Source of the DNA: Tetragenococcus solitarius NBRC 100494
GTDB lineage: Bacteria > Bacillota > Bacilli > Lactobacillales > Enterococcaceae
Direction: 5' to 3'
Length of the DNA: 64,000 nt
Assembly (NCBI RefSeq): GCF_001544195.1
Contig: NZ_BCPY01000002.1
Coordinates: forward strand, 82,379-146,378
The position numbers and the translations under genes are program-made. Below are positions 1 to 8,769 of this stretch, piece after piece. The stretch's first letter is position 1. The number at the start of each line of letters is the position of its first letter. The notes below the pieces were generated by a model. That model made no database searches. It was given only the letters and a program-made list of their open reading frames with translations, and was not told the origin of the DNA.

Positions 1-427
1 ATAAGTTAGCAGTATTGGGTGAATAAGACATAATATTATCCACATAATTTGTCCCGCTACTCATATTAATTTCAATTTTTAGCTGGTAAGGATTACGTGT
101 CATTTGTGCTTCTTCAGCACCTGTAAAACCTAAGTCTAAGCGTATTCCATCTGCACCCAGTTCATTAAAAAAAGACAAGTCATCATATGAAATCCCCAAT
201 TGTGTAAACAAACTAGGGTTAATATCTACCATAACTTCCATATTTAATGAATTAGCGTAATCCACTACCCTTTTAAAGTCCGCTAATACTTTCTCTTTTT
301 CTCCCTTAATTTGTAATAAACTAGTAAAAACTCGTTTAAAACCGTATTTGTATGCCAAATCTAAATATGCTTTATCCTTTGCAAATGTAGAACGTTCGGG
401 GTAAAGCGAAATACCCAACTTTCCCAT
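1..427 (-). CDS. MupG-like 6-phospho-N-acetylmuramidase (DUF871), partial
   Basis: The N-terminal 142 residues of a TIM-barrel protein run off the left edge of the window. The reading begins MGKLGISLYPERSTF and continues with conserved DUF871 blocks: YKYGFKRVFTSLLQ, a GADGIRLDLGF stretch and the NPYQLKIEINMS segment. This family was long called outer-surface protein and includes MupG, which hydrolyses MurNAc-6-phosphate compounds during peptidoglycan recycling in the cytoplasm. The ATG at 427 has a GAGGAGG ribosome site 7 bases upstream. A TATAAT -10 lies at 469-474 on the minus strand. The rest of the gene, and any PTS or MurR neighbours that would confirm the role, lie outside the window. 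Family assignment is strong; the exact substrate is inferred. Confidence 0.8.
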   Translation of the reverse strand, partial: MGKLGISLYPERSTFAKDKAYLDLAYKYGFKRVFTSLLQIKGEKEKVLADFKRVVDYANSLNMEVMVDINPSLFTQLGISYDDLSFFNELGADGIRLDLGFTGAEEAQMTRNPYQLKIEINMSSGTNYVDNIMSYSPNTANL

Positions 428-468
428 AGAGTTCCTCCTCATATAAAGTAATTTTTACTTTCATTTCT

Positions 469-474
469 ATTATA
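469..474 (-). promoter_or_regulatory. -10 box of the MupG-like gene
   Basis: TATAAT on the minus strand, 42 bases before the start codon. No good -35 hexamer is visible at the proper spacing, so only the -10 is claimed. Confidence 0.45.
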
Positions 475-604
475 ACAAAGCCTCTATAACTGGTCTATAT
501 CTTTTTAAAACCACTTTTAACAAAAAAGAATCGCTATTGAGACAAAGTTTTGCTATGATAAAAAAGATAGAAAATTAAAAATAACTTTTGCGAGGTTCTT
601 ACAA

Positions 605-1351
605 ATGAAATCACTACTTTTTCCATTTATAACTACTGCTTTTCTTGGTCTAATACTACTTAGCGGCTGTACGAATAATAACAATCAAACCACAAGTACT
701 CATACTAAAGCTACAACCACTGAGTCTTCAGTCGATTTAGATGCATTAGAGCTTCCCCAATTAGACAAAAAGCCAAAAGACAGCGAAGATGTCATTGAAA
801 TGAAAACCAGTATGGGAACAATTACAATCAAGCTATTCCCAAAAATCGCTCCCAAAGCCGTAAAAAACTTTATAGGACTGGCTAAAGATGGATATTATGA
901 CGGAACAACCTTTCATCGGGTAGTCGAAGATTTCATGATTCAAGGCGGCGACCCCAAAAATGACGGAACTGGCGGAAAAAGCATTTGGGATAAAGGCTTT
1001 GAAATTGAGCCTTCTAATCAGCTTTACCATCTGCGAGGAGCTCTTTCGATGGCACGAGGTCAAGAAACAAATAGTCAGAAAAGCCAATTTTTTATTGTAC
1101 AAAACAATGAAGATGTTTCCGATGGATTAGCGATTCAGTTTACTCCCGAAAAAATTATTGAAGCCTACAAAAAAGGCGGAGCTCCTCAATTAGATGGCGA
1201 CTATACTGTTTTTGGCCAGGTTATTGAAGGGATAGACGTAGTAGATAAAATTGCGGCTGCTAAGGTTAAAGAAAGTACTTCTGGAGAAAAATCTGCACCT
1301 GAAGATCCAGTTAAAATTACTGAGATTACAATCATTCAAGAAGCCAAATAA
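605..1351 (+). CDS. Cyclophilin-type peptidyl-prolyl isomerase lipoprotein
   Basis: A 248-residue secreted lipoprotein that should catalyse cis-trans isomerisation of prolyl bonds on the outer face of the membrane. The signal peptide ends in a lipobox LLSGC with the lipidated Cys22. A Thr/Ser/Asn-rich linker follows to about residue 60, and then a cyclophilin domain (about 63-247). Cyclophilin hallmarks are visible: FHRVVEDFMIQGGDP, the GALSMAR segment and SQFFIVQ. Charged insertions after FFIVQ are typical of the Gram-positive extracellular group. It is a single gene with an extended -10 (TGCTATGAT, 551-559) and a bidirectional terminator behind it. Substrates are unknown; by analogy it helps fold exported proteins. 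Confidence 0.9.
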   Translation: MKSLLFPFITTAFLGLILLSGCTNNNNQTTSTHTKATTTESSVDLDALELPQLDKKPKDSEDVIEMKTSMGTITIKLFPKIAPKAVKNFIGLAKDGYYDGTTFHRVVEDFMIQGGDPKNDGTGGKSIWDKGFEIEPSNQLYHLRGALSMARGQETNSQKSQFFIVQNNEDVSDGLAIQFTPEKIIEAYKKGGAPQLDGDYTVFGQVIEGIDVVDKIAAAKVKESTSGEKSAPEDPVKITEITIIQEAK

Positions 1352-1380
1352 TTTACGAATCGTTTTCCCTCTCAAAAAAA

Positions 1381-1422
1381 CCGAAAGCCTGTTCCGCAAA
1401 GAATAAACGGAAAGGCTTTCGG
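1381..1422. terminator. Bidirectional terminator between cyclophilin gene and fabN/fabZ
   Basis: Arms CCGAAAGCCT and AGGCTTTCGG pair, extended by TTCCG/CGGAA across one bulged G. A-rich sequence on the left and T-rich on the right allow it to serve both converging genes. Confidence 0.85.
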
Positions 1423-1455
1423 TTCTATTTTATTTACATGTTTTTCAATCTATTT

Positions 1456-1893
1456 TTATTTGTCGCCTACAATAAAAGTAAATTCGCATTCAGCTGCCGT
1501 TTTATCCTCAACAGTTGCTTTAGCTACAGCCGTACCCACTGCGCCTTTTGTTTTAGTAATTTCAAACGATAATTTTAATGTATCGCCTGGCAATACTTTT
1601 TGACGGAACTTAGCTTTATTGATTCCCCCAATATAAGCAGTCTTTCCTTGGAATTCGTCTGATTTCAAGATTAAGATTGAACCTGCTTGAGCAAGAGTCT
1701 CCAAAATTAATACCCCTGGCATCACAGGGTTATCTGGAAAATGCCCTTGAAAAAAATCCTCGTTAATAGTTACATTTTTGGTCGCTATAATTTTCTTACC
1801 TGATTCAATACTATCTACATAATCGATATAAAGAATCGGATAACGATTAGGTATGACTTCTTTTACTTCTTCTTCCGTTAAAAATTTTTCCAT
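1456..1893 (-). CDS. fabZ: (3R)-hydroxyacyl-ACP dehydratase, FabZ/FabN type
   Basis: A 145-residue hot-dog-fold enzyme that dehydrates 3-hydroxyacyl-ACP in cytoplasmic type II fatty-acid synthesis. Catalytic His51 lies in GHFPDNPVMPG and Glu65 in LILETLAQAG. The INKAKFRQKVLPGD segment is also characteristic. In Enterococcus faecalis the dehydratase paired with fabI is FabN, a bifunctional dehydratase/isomerase that introduces the cis double bond. The divergent pairing with fabI here favours FabN, but dehydratase and isomerase cannot be separated by motif alone. The upstream region shared with fabI carries two FabT-like operators, so repression by exogenous fatty acids is likely. Confidence 0.85.
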   Translation of the reverse strand: MEKFLTEEEVKEVIPNRYPILYIDYVDSIESGKKIIATKNVTINEDFFQGHFPDNPVMPGVLILETLAQAGSILILKSDEFQGKTAYIGGINKAKFRQKVLPGDTLKLSFEITKTKGAVGTAVAKATVEDKTAAECEFTFIVGDK

Positions 1894-1922
1894 TTATTTA
1901 TCCCTCTCAAAATACAGAATAC

Positions 1923-1935
1923 TTTGATTATCAAA
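1923..1935. promoter_or_regulatory. FabT-like operator, fabZ/fabN side
   Basis: TTTGATTATCAAA is a perfect inverted repeat around a central T and matches the core of the known FabT (MarR family) site. On the minus strand it falls between a TTGTGT-like -35 and a TATTCT -10, where a repressor would block fabZ/fabN transcription. Confidence 0.75.
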
Positions 1936-1987
1936 CTAACACAAATTCCATCATTTAGCAATAAAAGAATAAAATAAGTAGATTTAG

Positions 1988-2000
1988 TTTGACAATCAAA
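1988..2000. promoter_or_regulatory. FabT-like operator overlapping the fabI -35
   Basis: TTTGACAATCAAA, flanked by G and C that extend the dyad. It includes the TTGACA -35 hexamer (1989-1994), which sits 16 bases before TAATAA (2011-2016). A bound repressor would cover the -35 of fabI. Confidence 0.75.
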
Positions 2001-2087
2001 CAATTTTATCTAATAATAAGAAATCATGATCCTTTTTCATGAGTTTAAACCGTAATTATTATCTATTATTATTTGAGGAGTGGAAAT

Positions 2088-2843
2088 ATGGGCTTTCTAA
2101 CAGGAAAAAAAATCGTCGTGATGGGCGTTGCCAATAAGCGAAGTATTGCTTGGGGTTGTGCTCAAGCGATTAGTGAACAAGGCGGAGAAGTTATCTATAC
2201 TTATCAAAACGACCGTATGAAAAAATCTTTAGAAAAAATTCTGAATGGAGACGAATTTTTGGTCGAATGCGACGTAGCAGATGATGACAGTATCAAAAAC
2301 GCTTTTGAGCAAATCGGTGAGTACGCTGGTCAAATCAATGGTGTAGTACATGCTATTGCTTTTGCTGACAAAAACGATTTACAAGGCAATGTCTCTGATA
2401 TTTCACGTAAAGGCTATGCTCTTGCACAAGATATCAGCAGTTATTCACTCATTGCTGTCACCCATTACGCAAAACCTTTATTAGCTGAAGGAAGCGGTGT
2501 GGTCACACTAACTTATTTTGGTTCTCAACGCTCAGTACCCAACTACAATATGATGGGAATTGCTAAAGCTTCATTAGAAGCAGCGGTCCGCTATCTAGCT
2601 ACTGAATTGGCTCAAGATCAAGTACATGTAAACGCAATTTCTGCGGGTGCTGTAAAAACTCTAGCAGTAACTGGTGTTAAAGATTATCATAAATTAATTC
2701 AATTGTCACAAGATCGTACAGCTGACGAAGTAAGCGTAACAACCAATGAAATTGGCAATGTCTGTGCCTTTTTAGTGAGTCCTCTAGCCAGTGGTGTTAT
2801 TGGAGAAACAATCTTTGTCGATAAAGGCGTTCACTTATCTTAA
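2088..2843 (+). CDS. fabI: Enoyl-[ACP] reductase (NADH), FabI type
   Basis: A 251-residue short-chain dehydrogenase that performs the last reduction of each fatty-acid elongation cycle, acting on enoyl-ACP in the cytoplasm. The N-terminal nucleotide-binding loop GVANKRSIAWG and the catalytic Y143, Y153-x6-K160 arrangement in PNYNMMGIAK are exactly FabI-like; this enzyme is the triclosan target in other bacteria. The ATG at 2088 is preferred because GAGGAG precedes it by 8 bases; an in-frame TTG at 2073 overlaps that ribosome site. It lies divergent from fabZ/fabN and is controlled from the same operator region. Confidence 0.95.
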   Translation: MGFLTGKKIVVMGVANKRSIAWGCAQAISEQGGEVIYTYQNDRMKKSLEKILNGDEFLVECDVADDDSIKNAFEQIGEYAGQINGVVHAIAFADKNDLQGNVSDISRKGYALAQDISSYSLIAVTHYAKPLLAEGSGVVTLTYFGSQRSVPNYNMMGIAKASLEAAVRYLATELAQDQVHVNAISAGAVKTLAVTGVKDYHKLIQLSQDRTADEVSVTTNEIGNVCAFLVSPLASGVIGETIFVDKGVHLS

Positions 2844-2927
2844 TTTTTATTTACTCCTAAATGTTTTGATTTTCTTTTTTCAAAAAGCTTGTTACAATAG
2901 ATAAGCATTAATTTTGGAGGGATGGTC

Positions 2928-3863
2928 ATGTCTTTACTTATAGGAGCACAGAAAATCCTTGCATCGACGTCAGATTCAACGATCGATAGTTCGGATTCAG
3001 CGGTTATCGAACCAACAACGGAAAAACTCAATGCCTTTCAGCGTTGGTGGAACAACATTGACTGGGAGCAGCTAACAGGTACAGTTATTTCAAAAGTGAT
3101 TACAGTTATTGCTTTATCCATTTTATTTGCGATATTAATCCGTTTAGCAGATTATTTTATCGATCGGGGATTTCGCCTTAATAAAAAGAAAAAACAAAGC
3201 GAAGTACGAGTAAAGACGATGAATACATTGGCCAAAAATGTTTCCCACTATACATTAGGCTTTTTTTATGTTTATTCATTGCTTTCTTCAATCGGTATTC
3301 CGGTAGGATCGCTTTTGGCAGGTGCTGGGATTGCTGGTTTGGCCATCGGTCTTGGTGCCCAAGGGCTTATGAGCGACATATTTACCGGTTTTTTCATTAT
3401 TATCGAACAGCAATTTAATGTGGGCGATTATATTCAATTAACCGATTTAGGCCTTGAAGGAACAGTCATTTCAGTTGGCCTACGCACCCTTCAATTACAA
3501 TCAGGTGATGGAACTGTGCATTTTATTCCAAACAGAAATATTACCACGATTAGCAATACTTCACGTTTTGACATGCGAGTGCAAGTAAATGTTCGAGTAC
3601 AACCTTCAGAAGGTCTTGACGGGATTTATCAGGCAATTGAACGGGCAAATCAAAAGATTGTCGATAAATACTCCGAGTATATTCAAACTCCACCCGTTAT
3701 TTTTGGATTGGTCGATCTTGGAAATAATAATTTCGCAGTACAAACGACAATGTATGTACAAAATGGTCAGCAGGGAAAATTACAAGAAGAACTGCTTAGC
3801 TCTTCTATTCAAGAACTAACAACCGATGGTTACTCGATTCCCTCATCACCTATCACTATCTAA
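2928..3863 (+). CDS. mscS: MscS-family small-conductance mechanosensitive channel
   Basis: A 311-residue membrane channel that opens on membrane tension to release solutes after osmotic downshock. A Ser/Asp/Thr-rich head (1-45) precedes a first hydrophobic helix (about 50-70) and a second (about 103-122). The pore-lining TM3 is rich in Gly/Ala (AGAGIAGLAIGLGAQGLM) and runs into the beta-domain start FNVGDYI. The C-terminal cytoplasmic domain is complete. The ATG at 2928 is chosen because GGAGG at 2916-2920 lies 7 bases upstream; the ATG at 2922 is only 1 base away from it. Terminated by the hairpin at 3863-3898. Confidence 0.9.
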   Translation: MSLLIGAQKILASTSDSTIDSSDSAVIEPTTEKLNAFQRWWNNIDWEQLTGTVISKVITVIALSILFAILIRLADYFIDRGFRLNKKKKQSEVRVKTMNTLAKNVSHYTLGFFYVYSLLSSIGIPVGSLLAGAGIAGLAIGLGAQGLMSDIFTGFFIIIEQQFNVGDYIQLTDLGLEGTVISVGLRTLQLQSGDGTVHFIPNRNITTISNTSRFDMRVQVNVRVQPSEGLDGIYQAIERANQKIVDKYSEYIQTPPVIFGLVDLGNNNFAVQTTMYVQNGQQGKLQEELLSSSIQELTTDGYSIPSSPITI

Positions 3864-3898
3864 AAAGTTCGAAAAGGGTTGATCCTTTTCGAACTTTT
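3863..3898. terminator. Bidirectional terminator between mscS and cbpB
   Basis: A 15-bp stem (AAAAGTTCGAAAAGG with its complement) around the 6-base loop GTTGAT, with A and T runs at either end. It sits between two converging genes. Confidence 0.9.
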
Positions 3899-4393
3899 TT
3901 AGATATTTAATTCTTCTTCGATTGTATTTTCTTTAGGTACAAATTCATACCGCTTTTCTACTTCATGCACAAGATGGTTCACTGATTTGAGTACTTCTTT
4001 TCTGGTAATAATCCCTTCAAAAATGTTATCTTCATCAACAATGGGTAAAAATGAAGCATCTACCAATAGATGAAGAGCATCTTCCAAATCATCCTCTTGT
4101 TTTAAAGTTGCAACATTTACTTCCATCACATCTGAAACAGATAATCCTTCTAAGACATCTGAATTAAAGCCATCCAAGTCCATCATCTTATCTACAATAT
4201 CTGCTAAGCTAATGAGACCAACGAACCGATCTGATGAATCTAAAACAGGGATTTTACTATATCCTACTTTGGACAAAACCAATAAAGCATGTTCTAAAGG
4301 ATGACTATATAAGACCGTCGCAACATTTTCAGCCGGAATCATAAATGTTTCTTTATTTTCCAAAAGTAAGGATTTTGTATATTTACCAATCAA
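3899..4393 (-). CDS. cbpB: CBS-domain protein of the CbpB/DarB (YkuL) type
   Basis: A 164-residue cytoplasmic protein with two CBS motifs (about 15-75 and 85-145) and the family signature IGKYTKSLLL then TFMIPAENVATV near the N-terminus. Relatives in Listeria (CbpB) and Bacillus (DarB) bind c-di-AMP. In the unbound form they stimulate the (p)ppGpp synthetase Rel and pyruvate carboxylase. Start: TTG at 4393 with GGAGG exactly 7 bases upstream; an upstream ATG would add an unrelated hydrophobic leader and is rejected. The same window encodes the c-di-AMP synthase operon 22 kb away. Ligand binding here is inferred from homology. Confidence 0.75.
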   Translation of the reverse strand: MIGKYTKSLLLENKETFMIPAENVATVLYSHPLEHALLVLSKVGYSKIPVLDSSDRFVGLISLADIVDKMMDLDGFNSDVLEGLSVSDVMEVNVATLKQEDDLEDALHLLVDASFLPIVDEDNIFEGIITRKEVLKSVNHLVHEVEKRYEFVPKENTIEEELNI

Positions 4394-4607
4394 CCTGCTA
4401 CCTCCATTTCTATTCGAACTACATTTTTTATTATACCTTAAAAAGAAGGGAAAAAATATAAAAAGCGCTTTCTTTAAAATTTTATAATAACTATTCACAT
4501 TTTATTCTTAACTATAAAAAAGCTTTAATGAGAAAGTTTATATTATTTGTTAAAGAATCAGCTTGTTTTTATGTTAAAGCAAAAATAAATCTGACAAAGC
4601 AGAAAAA

Positions 4608-4640
4608 TACGCAAAAGTTATAAAGAAAAACTTTTGCGTA
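4608..4640 (-). terminator. Terminator of the murI operon
   Basis: A 12-bp stem TACGCAAAAGTT with its complement, 9-base loop, followed on the minus strand by a T run. It lies just past the stop codon of the phosphodiesterase gene. Confidence 0.85.
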
Positions 4641-4647
4641 TTACTTT

Positions 4648-5160
4648 TTATTTATTAAATACAAAAGAAAGATCTTCAATCGGTTCAAAATTTCGGTCAT
4701 AATATTGTACTTGAAAAGATTCGTTTGTACTTTCAATAATGGCATAAGTTTTTATTGGAACCGACCCACGAGGCTGTAAGATACTACCAGGGTTTAAAAA
4801 CAGACGCCCTTTATTGACCTCGCAACCTAACTGATGTGTATGCCCAAACAAAGCAATCGTAGCCTGGTGTTCTTGGGCTTGCATATCCAGTTGAGTTAAT
4901 CCCATTTTCACGCCTGATAAGTGTCCATGTGTTAAGTAAACAACGTCTTCTTGCGTATCAACCACCTGAATTTTTTGATAAGCCGGATCACTATCCATGT
5001 TTCCAGTAACTACGTAAACACCTTGCCATAATGAATCGTCTTCTGACAGTTCAGAATCTCCACAATGAAAAATATAATCAACTTTACCTTTGTAATGATT
5101 GAATAAATCAACTAAGATTTGCCGGTCCCCATGGCTATCACTAACAACTAAATACTTCAT
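4648..5160 (-). CDS. YfcE/YsnB-type metallophosphoesterase
   Basis: A 170-residue calcineurin-like phosphoesterase of the MJ0936/YfcE family. Metal-binding motifs are visible: SDSHG (D8, H10), FHCGD, a VTGNMD segment, THGH and GHTH. Family members hydrolyse phosphodiesters in vitro; the physiological substrate is unknown. It begins one base after the stop of the RNase PH-RdgB gene, with AAGGAGG inside that gene's end, and is the last gene of the murI operon. The Bacillus order racE, rph, rdgB (ysnA), ysnB is preserved. Confidence 0.85.
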   Translation of the reverse strand: MKYLVVSDSHGDRQILVDLFNHYKGKVDYIFHCGDSELSEDDSLWQGVYVVTGNMDSDPAYQKIQVVDTQEDVVYLTHGHLSGVKMGLTQLDMQAQEHQATIALFGHTHQLGCEVNKGRLFLNPGSILQPRGSVPIKTYAIIESTNESFQVQYYDRNFEPIEDLSFVFNK

Positions 5161-5161
5161 T

Positions 5162-6511
5162 TTAACGTCCTCCTTCTAACCATTCTTGCCATTTGCCTTG
5201 TAATTTTTTTAGAGCTTGACCGCGATGGCTGACCTTATTTTTTTCAGATTCAGACATTTGCGCAGCCGTTTTCTCTGAACCTTCTGGGATAAATAATGGA
5301 TCATAACCAAAGCCGTTATCTCCTTGAGGGATACGAGCAATCTTGCCTGGCCAATCTGCTTCGACCACTAAGCTTTCTTTTTTAGGCGCAGCAAAAACTA
5401 ATGTACAATGAAATTGCGCCGTTCTTTGTTCATCTGAAACACCCGTTAACTCGTGTAGTAATTTTGCGTTATTTGCCGCGTCATTTTTTTGTTCTCCTGC
5501 AAAGCGAGCTGAATAGACTCCTGGCATGCCATTTAAGGTATCAACTTTCAAACCAGAATCATCAGCTAAGACAGGACACTGCAAGATATTCGCAATGGTC
5601 TCTGCTTTTAAACGAGCGTTTTCTTCAAAAGTACTGCCAGTTTCAGCTACCTCAGGTAATTCGGGAAAATCATTCATGGTTTTAATTTCATAACCCGCAT
5701 CATAAAACATTTTTGCAAATTCTCGCGCCTTGCCGGAATTTCCTGTGGCAATCACTACAGTTTGTGCAGTAATTTGTTGTTTTTGTTCCTGACTAGCATA
5801 CAAAGCTGCTTTTTGTTTGCTTATTAAAAAATCTACGCCTTGTTTGCCCAATAACAAAAGCTCATTTAATTGAGAATGATCAAATGTCGCCTGCTCTCCA
5901 GTTCCTTGAATTTCAATAAAGCGCCCTGATTCAGTCATTACAATATTCATGTCTACTGCACAACGACTATCTTCTTCATAATCTAAATCAAGTACACAAG
6001 TCCCATCTGGCAAAATTCCAACACTAATGGCAGCAGCAAATTCTCTTATAGGATCTTGCATTAATTCGTTTGTTTGTAATAGTTTGTCCACTGCTAAACG
6101 CAAAGCTGTAAAAGCACCAGTTATGCTAGCCGTCCTTGTCCCTCCGTCTGCTTGTACCACATCACAGTCAACAATAATTGATCGCTCTCCCAGTTTTTCT
6201 AAGTCAATGACAGCACGTAAAGAGCGCCCAATCAGACGTTGGATTTCCATTGTCCGTCCCTTTAGTTTTCCTTTGATACTTTCTCTTTTATTTCTAGTTT
6301 GGGTAGCTCTTGGCAACATGCTGTACTCTGCTGTAACCCATCCCGTACCCGTTCCTTCTAAAAAAGGAGGAACTTTTTTTTCGATCGTCGCTGAACAAAT
6401 AACCTGTGTATCACCAAAAGATATCACAACAGAGCCTTCTGGTTGTTTATAAACATTTGTTTTTAATATTATATTCCGAGTTTGATCAAAATATCTACCA
6501 TCATGACGCAT
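5162..6511 (-). CDS. rph: Ribonuclease PH fused to RdgB (XTP/dITP diphosphatase)
   Basis: A 449-residue two-enzyme protein. Residues 1-236 are a complete RNase PH, a phosphorolytic 3' exonuclease for tRNA maturation: it has RHDGR, the AEYSMLPR segment, [14 protein letters not shown] and the EIQGTGE motif. Residues 251-449 are a complete RdgB/Ham1 pyrophosphatase that removes non-canonical purine nucleotides: [25 protein letters not shown], and the HRGQAL end. A Gln/Lys/Ala-rich linker of about 15 residues joins them. Such fusions are known in Enterococcus; in Bacillus the two are adjacent separate genes. The start overlaps murI by 11 bases with GGAGG upstream, suggesting coupled translation. 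Confidence 0.95.
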   Translation of the reverse strand: MRHDGRYFDQTRNIILKTNVYKQPEGSVVISFGDTQVICSATIEKKVPPFLEGTGTGWVTAEYSMLPRATQTRNKRESIKGKLKGRTMEIQRLIGRSLRAVIDLEKLGERSIIVDCDVVQADGGTRTASITGAFTALRLAVDKLLQTNELMQDPIREFAAAISVGILPDGTCVLDLDYEEDSRCAVDMNIVMTESGRFIEIQGTGEQATFDHSQLNELLLLGKQGVDFLISKQKAALYASQEQKQQITAQTVVIATGNSGKAREFAKMFYDAGYEIKTMNDFPELPEVAETGSTFEENARLKAETIANILQCPVLADDSGLKVDTLNGMPGVYSARFAGEQKNDAANNAKLLHELTGVSDEQRTAQFHCTLVFAAPKKESLVVEADWPGKIARIPQGDNGFGYDPLFIPEGSEKTAAQMSESEKNKVSHRGQALKKLQGKWQEWLEGGR

Positions 6512-7322
6512 TATCTGTCCCTCCTAAAGTAACTTGCTTTGACTGAATTTCTCCCTTATCCAACCACTCTTGTGCGATTTGGTCAAATAAATGAGTAGAA
6601 CCCGTTGTGTAAAACTCGGCATATCCCATCTTTTTATTTTCGGCATTAGAAATATTAAAATAATCTAAAAGCATACTAACCTCACTGATCGTTTCCGCGC
6701 CAGAATCGATTAATGTAACATCTTGTCCCATCGCGTCTTGAATAACTGGTCGCAGTAAAGGATAATGAGTACAACCTAATATCAATGTGTCTAAATGTTT
6801 ATTTTTTAAGGGTAATAGTGTTTCAAATACAATTTTTTTTGCCACTGAAGAATGAATTTGATTACTTTCCACAATGGGAACAAACTTCGGACAAGCCAAA
6901 CTTGTTACTTTTGTATTTTCATTTTTTTCTTTGATTGCTCGTTTGTAAGAGGCACTTTTAACTGTTCCTTTTGTGCCAATCACACCAATACGATGATTTT
7001 TAGTCGCTTTAACAGCTGCTCTGGTTCCCGGCATAATAACTCCCACAACAGGGATTTGCAGTTGCTCTTTAATCTCATCTAAAGCCACAGCTGTTGCTGT
7101 ATTACAAGCAATTACTAACATCTTGATTTTTTTATTCAATAAAAAATGTGCCATTTCCCAAGTAAATTGGATTACCTGTTCTTTGGGTCTTGGCCCATAA
7201 GGGCAGCGCGCTGTATCACCTAAATAAATAAAATTTTCATTTGGTAATTGTTTCATCGCTTCTTTTACAACGGTTAAACCACCAACACCAGAATCAATAA
7301 AACCAATTGGCTGATCATTCAT
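6501..7322 (-). CDS. murI: Glutamate racemase
   Basis: A 273-residue cofactor-independent racemase producing D-glutamate for peptidoglycan. It has the [11 protein letters not shown] start, catalytic Cys in VIACNTATA and in [11 protein letters not shown], and the conserved [11 protein letters not shown] loop. The ATG at 7322 is chosen because the AAAGGA ribosome site overlaps the other ATG nine bases upstream. First gene of the operon murI, rph-rdgB, yfcE, which ends at the hairpin at 4608-4640. Confidence 0.93.
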   Translation of the reverse strand: MNDQPIGFIDSGVGGLTVVKEAMKQLPNENFIYLGDTARCPYGPRPKEQVIQFTWEMAHFLLNKKIKMLVIACNTATAVALDEIKEQLQIPVVGVIMPGTRAAVKATKNHRIGVIGTKGTVKSASYKRAIKEKNENTKVTSLACPKFVPIVESNQIHSSVAKKIVFETLLPLKNKHLDTLILGCTHYPLLRPVIQDAMGQDVTLIDSGAETISEVSMLLDYFNISNAENKKMGYAEFYTTGSTHLFDQIAQEWLDKGEIQSKQVTLGGTDNAS

Positions 7323-7400
7323 ATTTGTCATCCTTTATTTTTCTTTAAACATATCCATTTATTTATTGTGTACTTTTTTGTAAAACATTTCAAGTTTTAT

Positions 7401-7427
7401 ACAAAAAACTCATCCTTTAAGGATGAG
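7401..7427 (-). terminator. Terminator of the first glutamine-type ABC operon
   Basis: CTCATCC and GGATGAG pair around TTTAA. On the minus strand a T6 run follows. It lies 9 bases beyond the last stop codon of the operon. Confidence 0.8.
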
Positions 7428-7435
7428 CCGATTGA

Positions 7436-8092
7436 TTAATACTTATAACGTTTATTTTCCAAATATCTAGACAATAACGACAGCAAATAACAAATGACAA
7501 AATAACTGGCCGTCATAGCAACAAACATAGGCAAAACATAATTTGTATTTTGTCCATAAATGATTCTTGCATGGTGAGTCAATTCAGGTAAAGAGATAAT
7601 AATCGCTAAAGACGAATCCTTTACTAAAGAAATCAACTGACTAATAATCGCAGGTATCATCGACCGAAAAGCTTGCGGAATGATAATAATAACCATTGTC
7701 TGTACATAACTTAAGCCGGTAGAAAGCCCTGCTTCAGCTTGACCTTTAGGGACAGCATTTAGACCTGCTCGAAAAATCTCAGAAAGCATAGCCGATTCGA
7801 AAATAGTTAAAGCTACTACTGCTGACCAAAAGATATCAAAACGAATTCCAATTTGGGGTAAAGCAAAATAAGTAAAAAAGATAATCAATAATAAGGGTAA
7901 GTTACGAATAATATCAATGATTAAGCCTAGAACCTTAGAAAAAACAGGTATATTTGAAAAACGTAAAGTGCCAGCCAATGCACCAATTAAAAAACTAAGC
8001 ACAATCGATATCGCTGATACCGAAACAGTTACCTGCAGACCATCTAGTAAAAACCGCAGATTATTAAGTGAAAATGCTCCTACAAAATCCAT
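7436..8092 (-). CDS. glnP: Polar amino-acid ABC transporter permease (GlnP-like)
   Basis: A 218-residue His/Glu/Gln-type permease with about five membrane helices. The coupling loop that contacts the ATPase is visible as EAGLSTGLSYVQTM...IIPQAF. It forms a heterodimer with the preceding permease (8116-8757) in a glutamine/glutamate-type importer. The gene order ATPase, binding protein, permease, permease equals Bacillus glnQHMP. Glutamine is the likely substrate, but aspartate, glutamate or arginine cannot be excluded from sequence. Last gene of the operon. Confidence 0.85.
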   Translation of the reverse strand: MDFVGAFSLNNLRFLLDGLQVTVSVSAISIVLSFLIGALAGTLRFSNIPVFSKVLGLIIDIIRNLPLLLIIFFTYFALPQIGIRFDIFWSAVVALTIFESAMLSEIFRAGLNAVPKGQAEAGLSTGLSYVQTMVIIIIPQAFRSMIPAIISQLISLVKDSSLAIIISLPELTHHARIIYGQNTNYVLPMFVAMTASYFVICYLLSLLSRYLENKRYKY

Positions 8093-8115
8093 ATGCTGCT
8101 TCTCTCCTTCCTAGA

Positions 8116-8757
8116 CTAGACATTCAATCGTTTTTCCAGGTAACTCATTAAATAAGACAATGGTAATGTCAAAATTAAATAAAAGATACCGACAATGATA
8201 TAAGTGTCAAATGTAATAAAAGTTGTACTTGCAATTAAGTCTCCCTGATACATTAAATCAAGACCAGCAACAATCGCAAGTATAGACGAATTTTTAATTA
8301 AATTAATAAACTGTCCACCTAAAGGAGGAACGACGATTTTAAAAGCCTGCGGTAAAATAATATAGCGCATAGTCTGTGTATAGGTAAACCCAGAAGACAA
8401 AGCAGCCTCTGTCTGACCTTTAGGAACTGTTTGAATACCAGACCGTACTGTTTCAGCAATAAATGCAGAAGTATAAATGGTCAAACCAATGGTTCCGGCT
8501 TGAAACCCTGTGAAAGGAAAACCATACATAGGTAGAACAACATAAAAAAACATAGCTATAATCAATAAGGGAATATTACGGAAAAATTCAACATAAGCTC
8601 TTGCAAACCCTTTGACCACTTTATTCGAAGAAAGCTGAAAAATTGCCATCAACGTACCAATAACTAAACTAAAAAATAAAGCAATCACACTCGAGAATAC
8701 CGTGATTTTAAAACCGTCAAGAAACATCCCTGAGTAGTTTTGAAATAAAGTTAACAT
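8116..8757 (-). CDS. glnM: Polar amino-acid ABC transporter permease (GlnM-like)
   Basis: A 213-residue inner-membrane permease of the His/Glu/Gln family with about five helices and the EAALSSGFTYTQTMRYIILPQAF coupling region. It starts 12 bases after the binding-protein stop and lies 23 bases before the second permease, so the pair is co-transcribed. The two permeases share the same fold but are clearly diverged, as expected for a heterodimeric channel. Confidence 0.85.
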   Translation of the reverse strand: MLTLFQNYSGMFLDGFKITVFSSVIALFFSLVIGTLMAIFQLSSNKVVKGFARAYVEFFRNIPLLIIAMFFYVVLPMYGFPFTGFQAGTIGLTIYTSAFIAETVRSGIQTVPKGQTEAALSSGFTYTQTMRYIILPQAFKIVVPPLGGQFINLIKNSSILAIVAGLDLMYQGDLIASTTFITFDTYIIVGIFYLILTLPLSYLMSYLEKRLNV

Positions 8758-8769
8758 TTTCTTCCCTCC

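Noticed and set aside
5401..6452. Long plus-strand frames opposite rph-rdgB
   Set aside because: Antisense to a well-conserved two-domain enzyme, no ribosome site, composition typical of a shadow frame.
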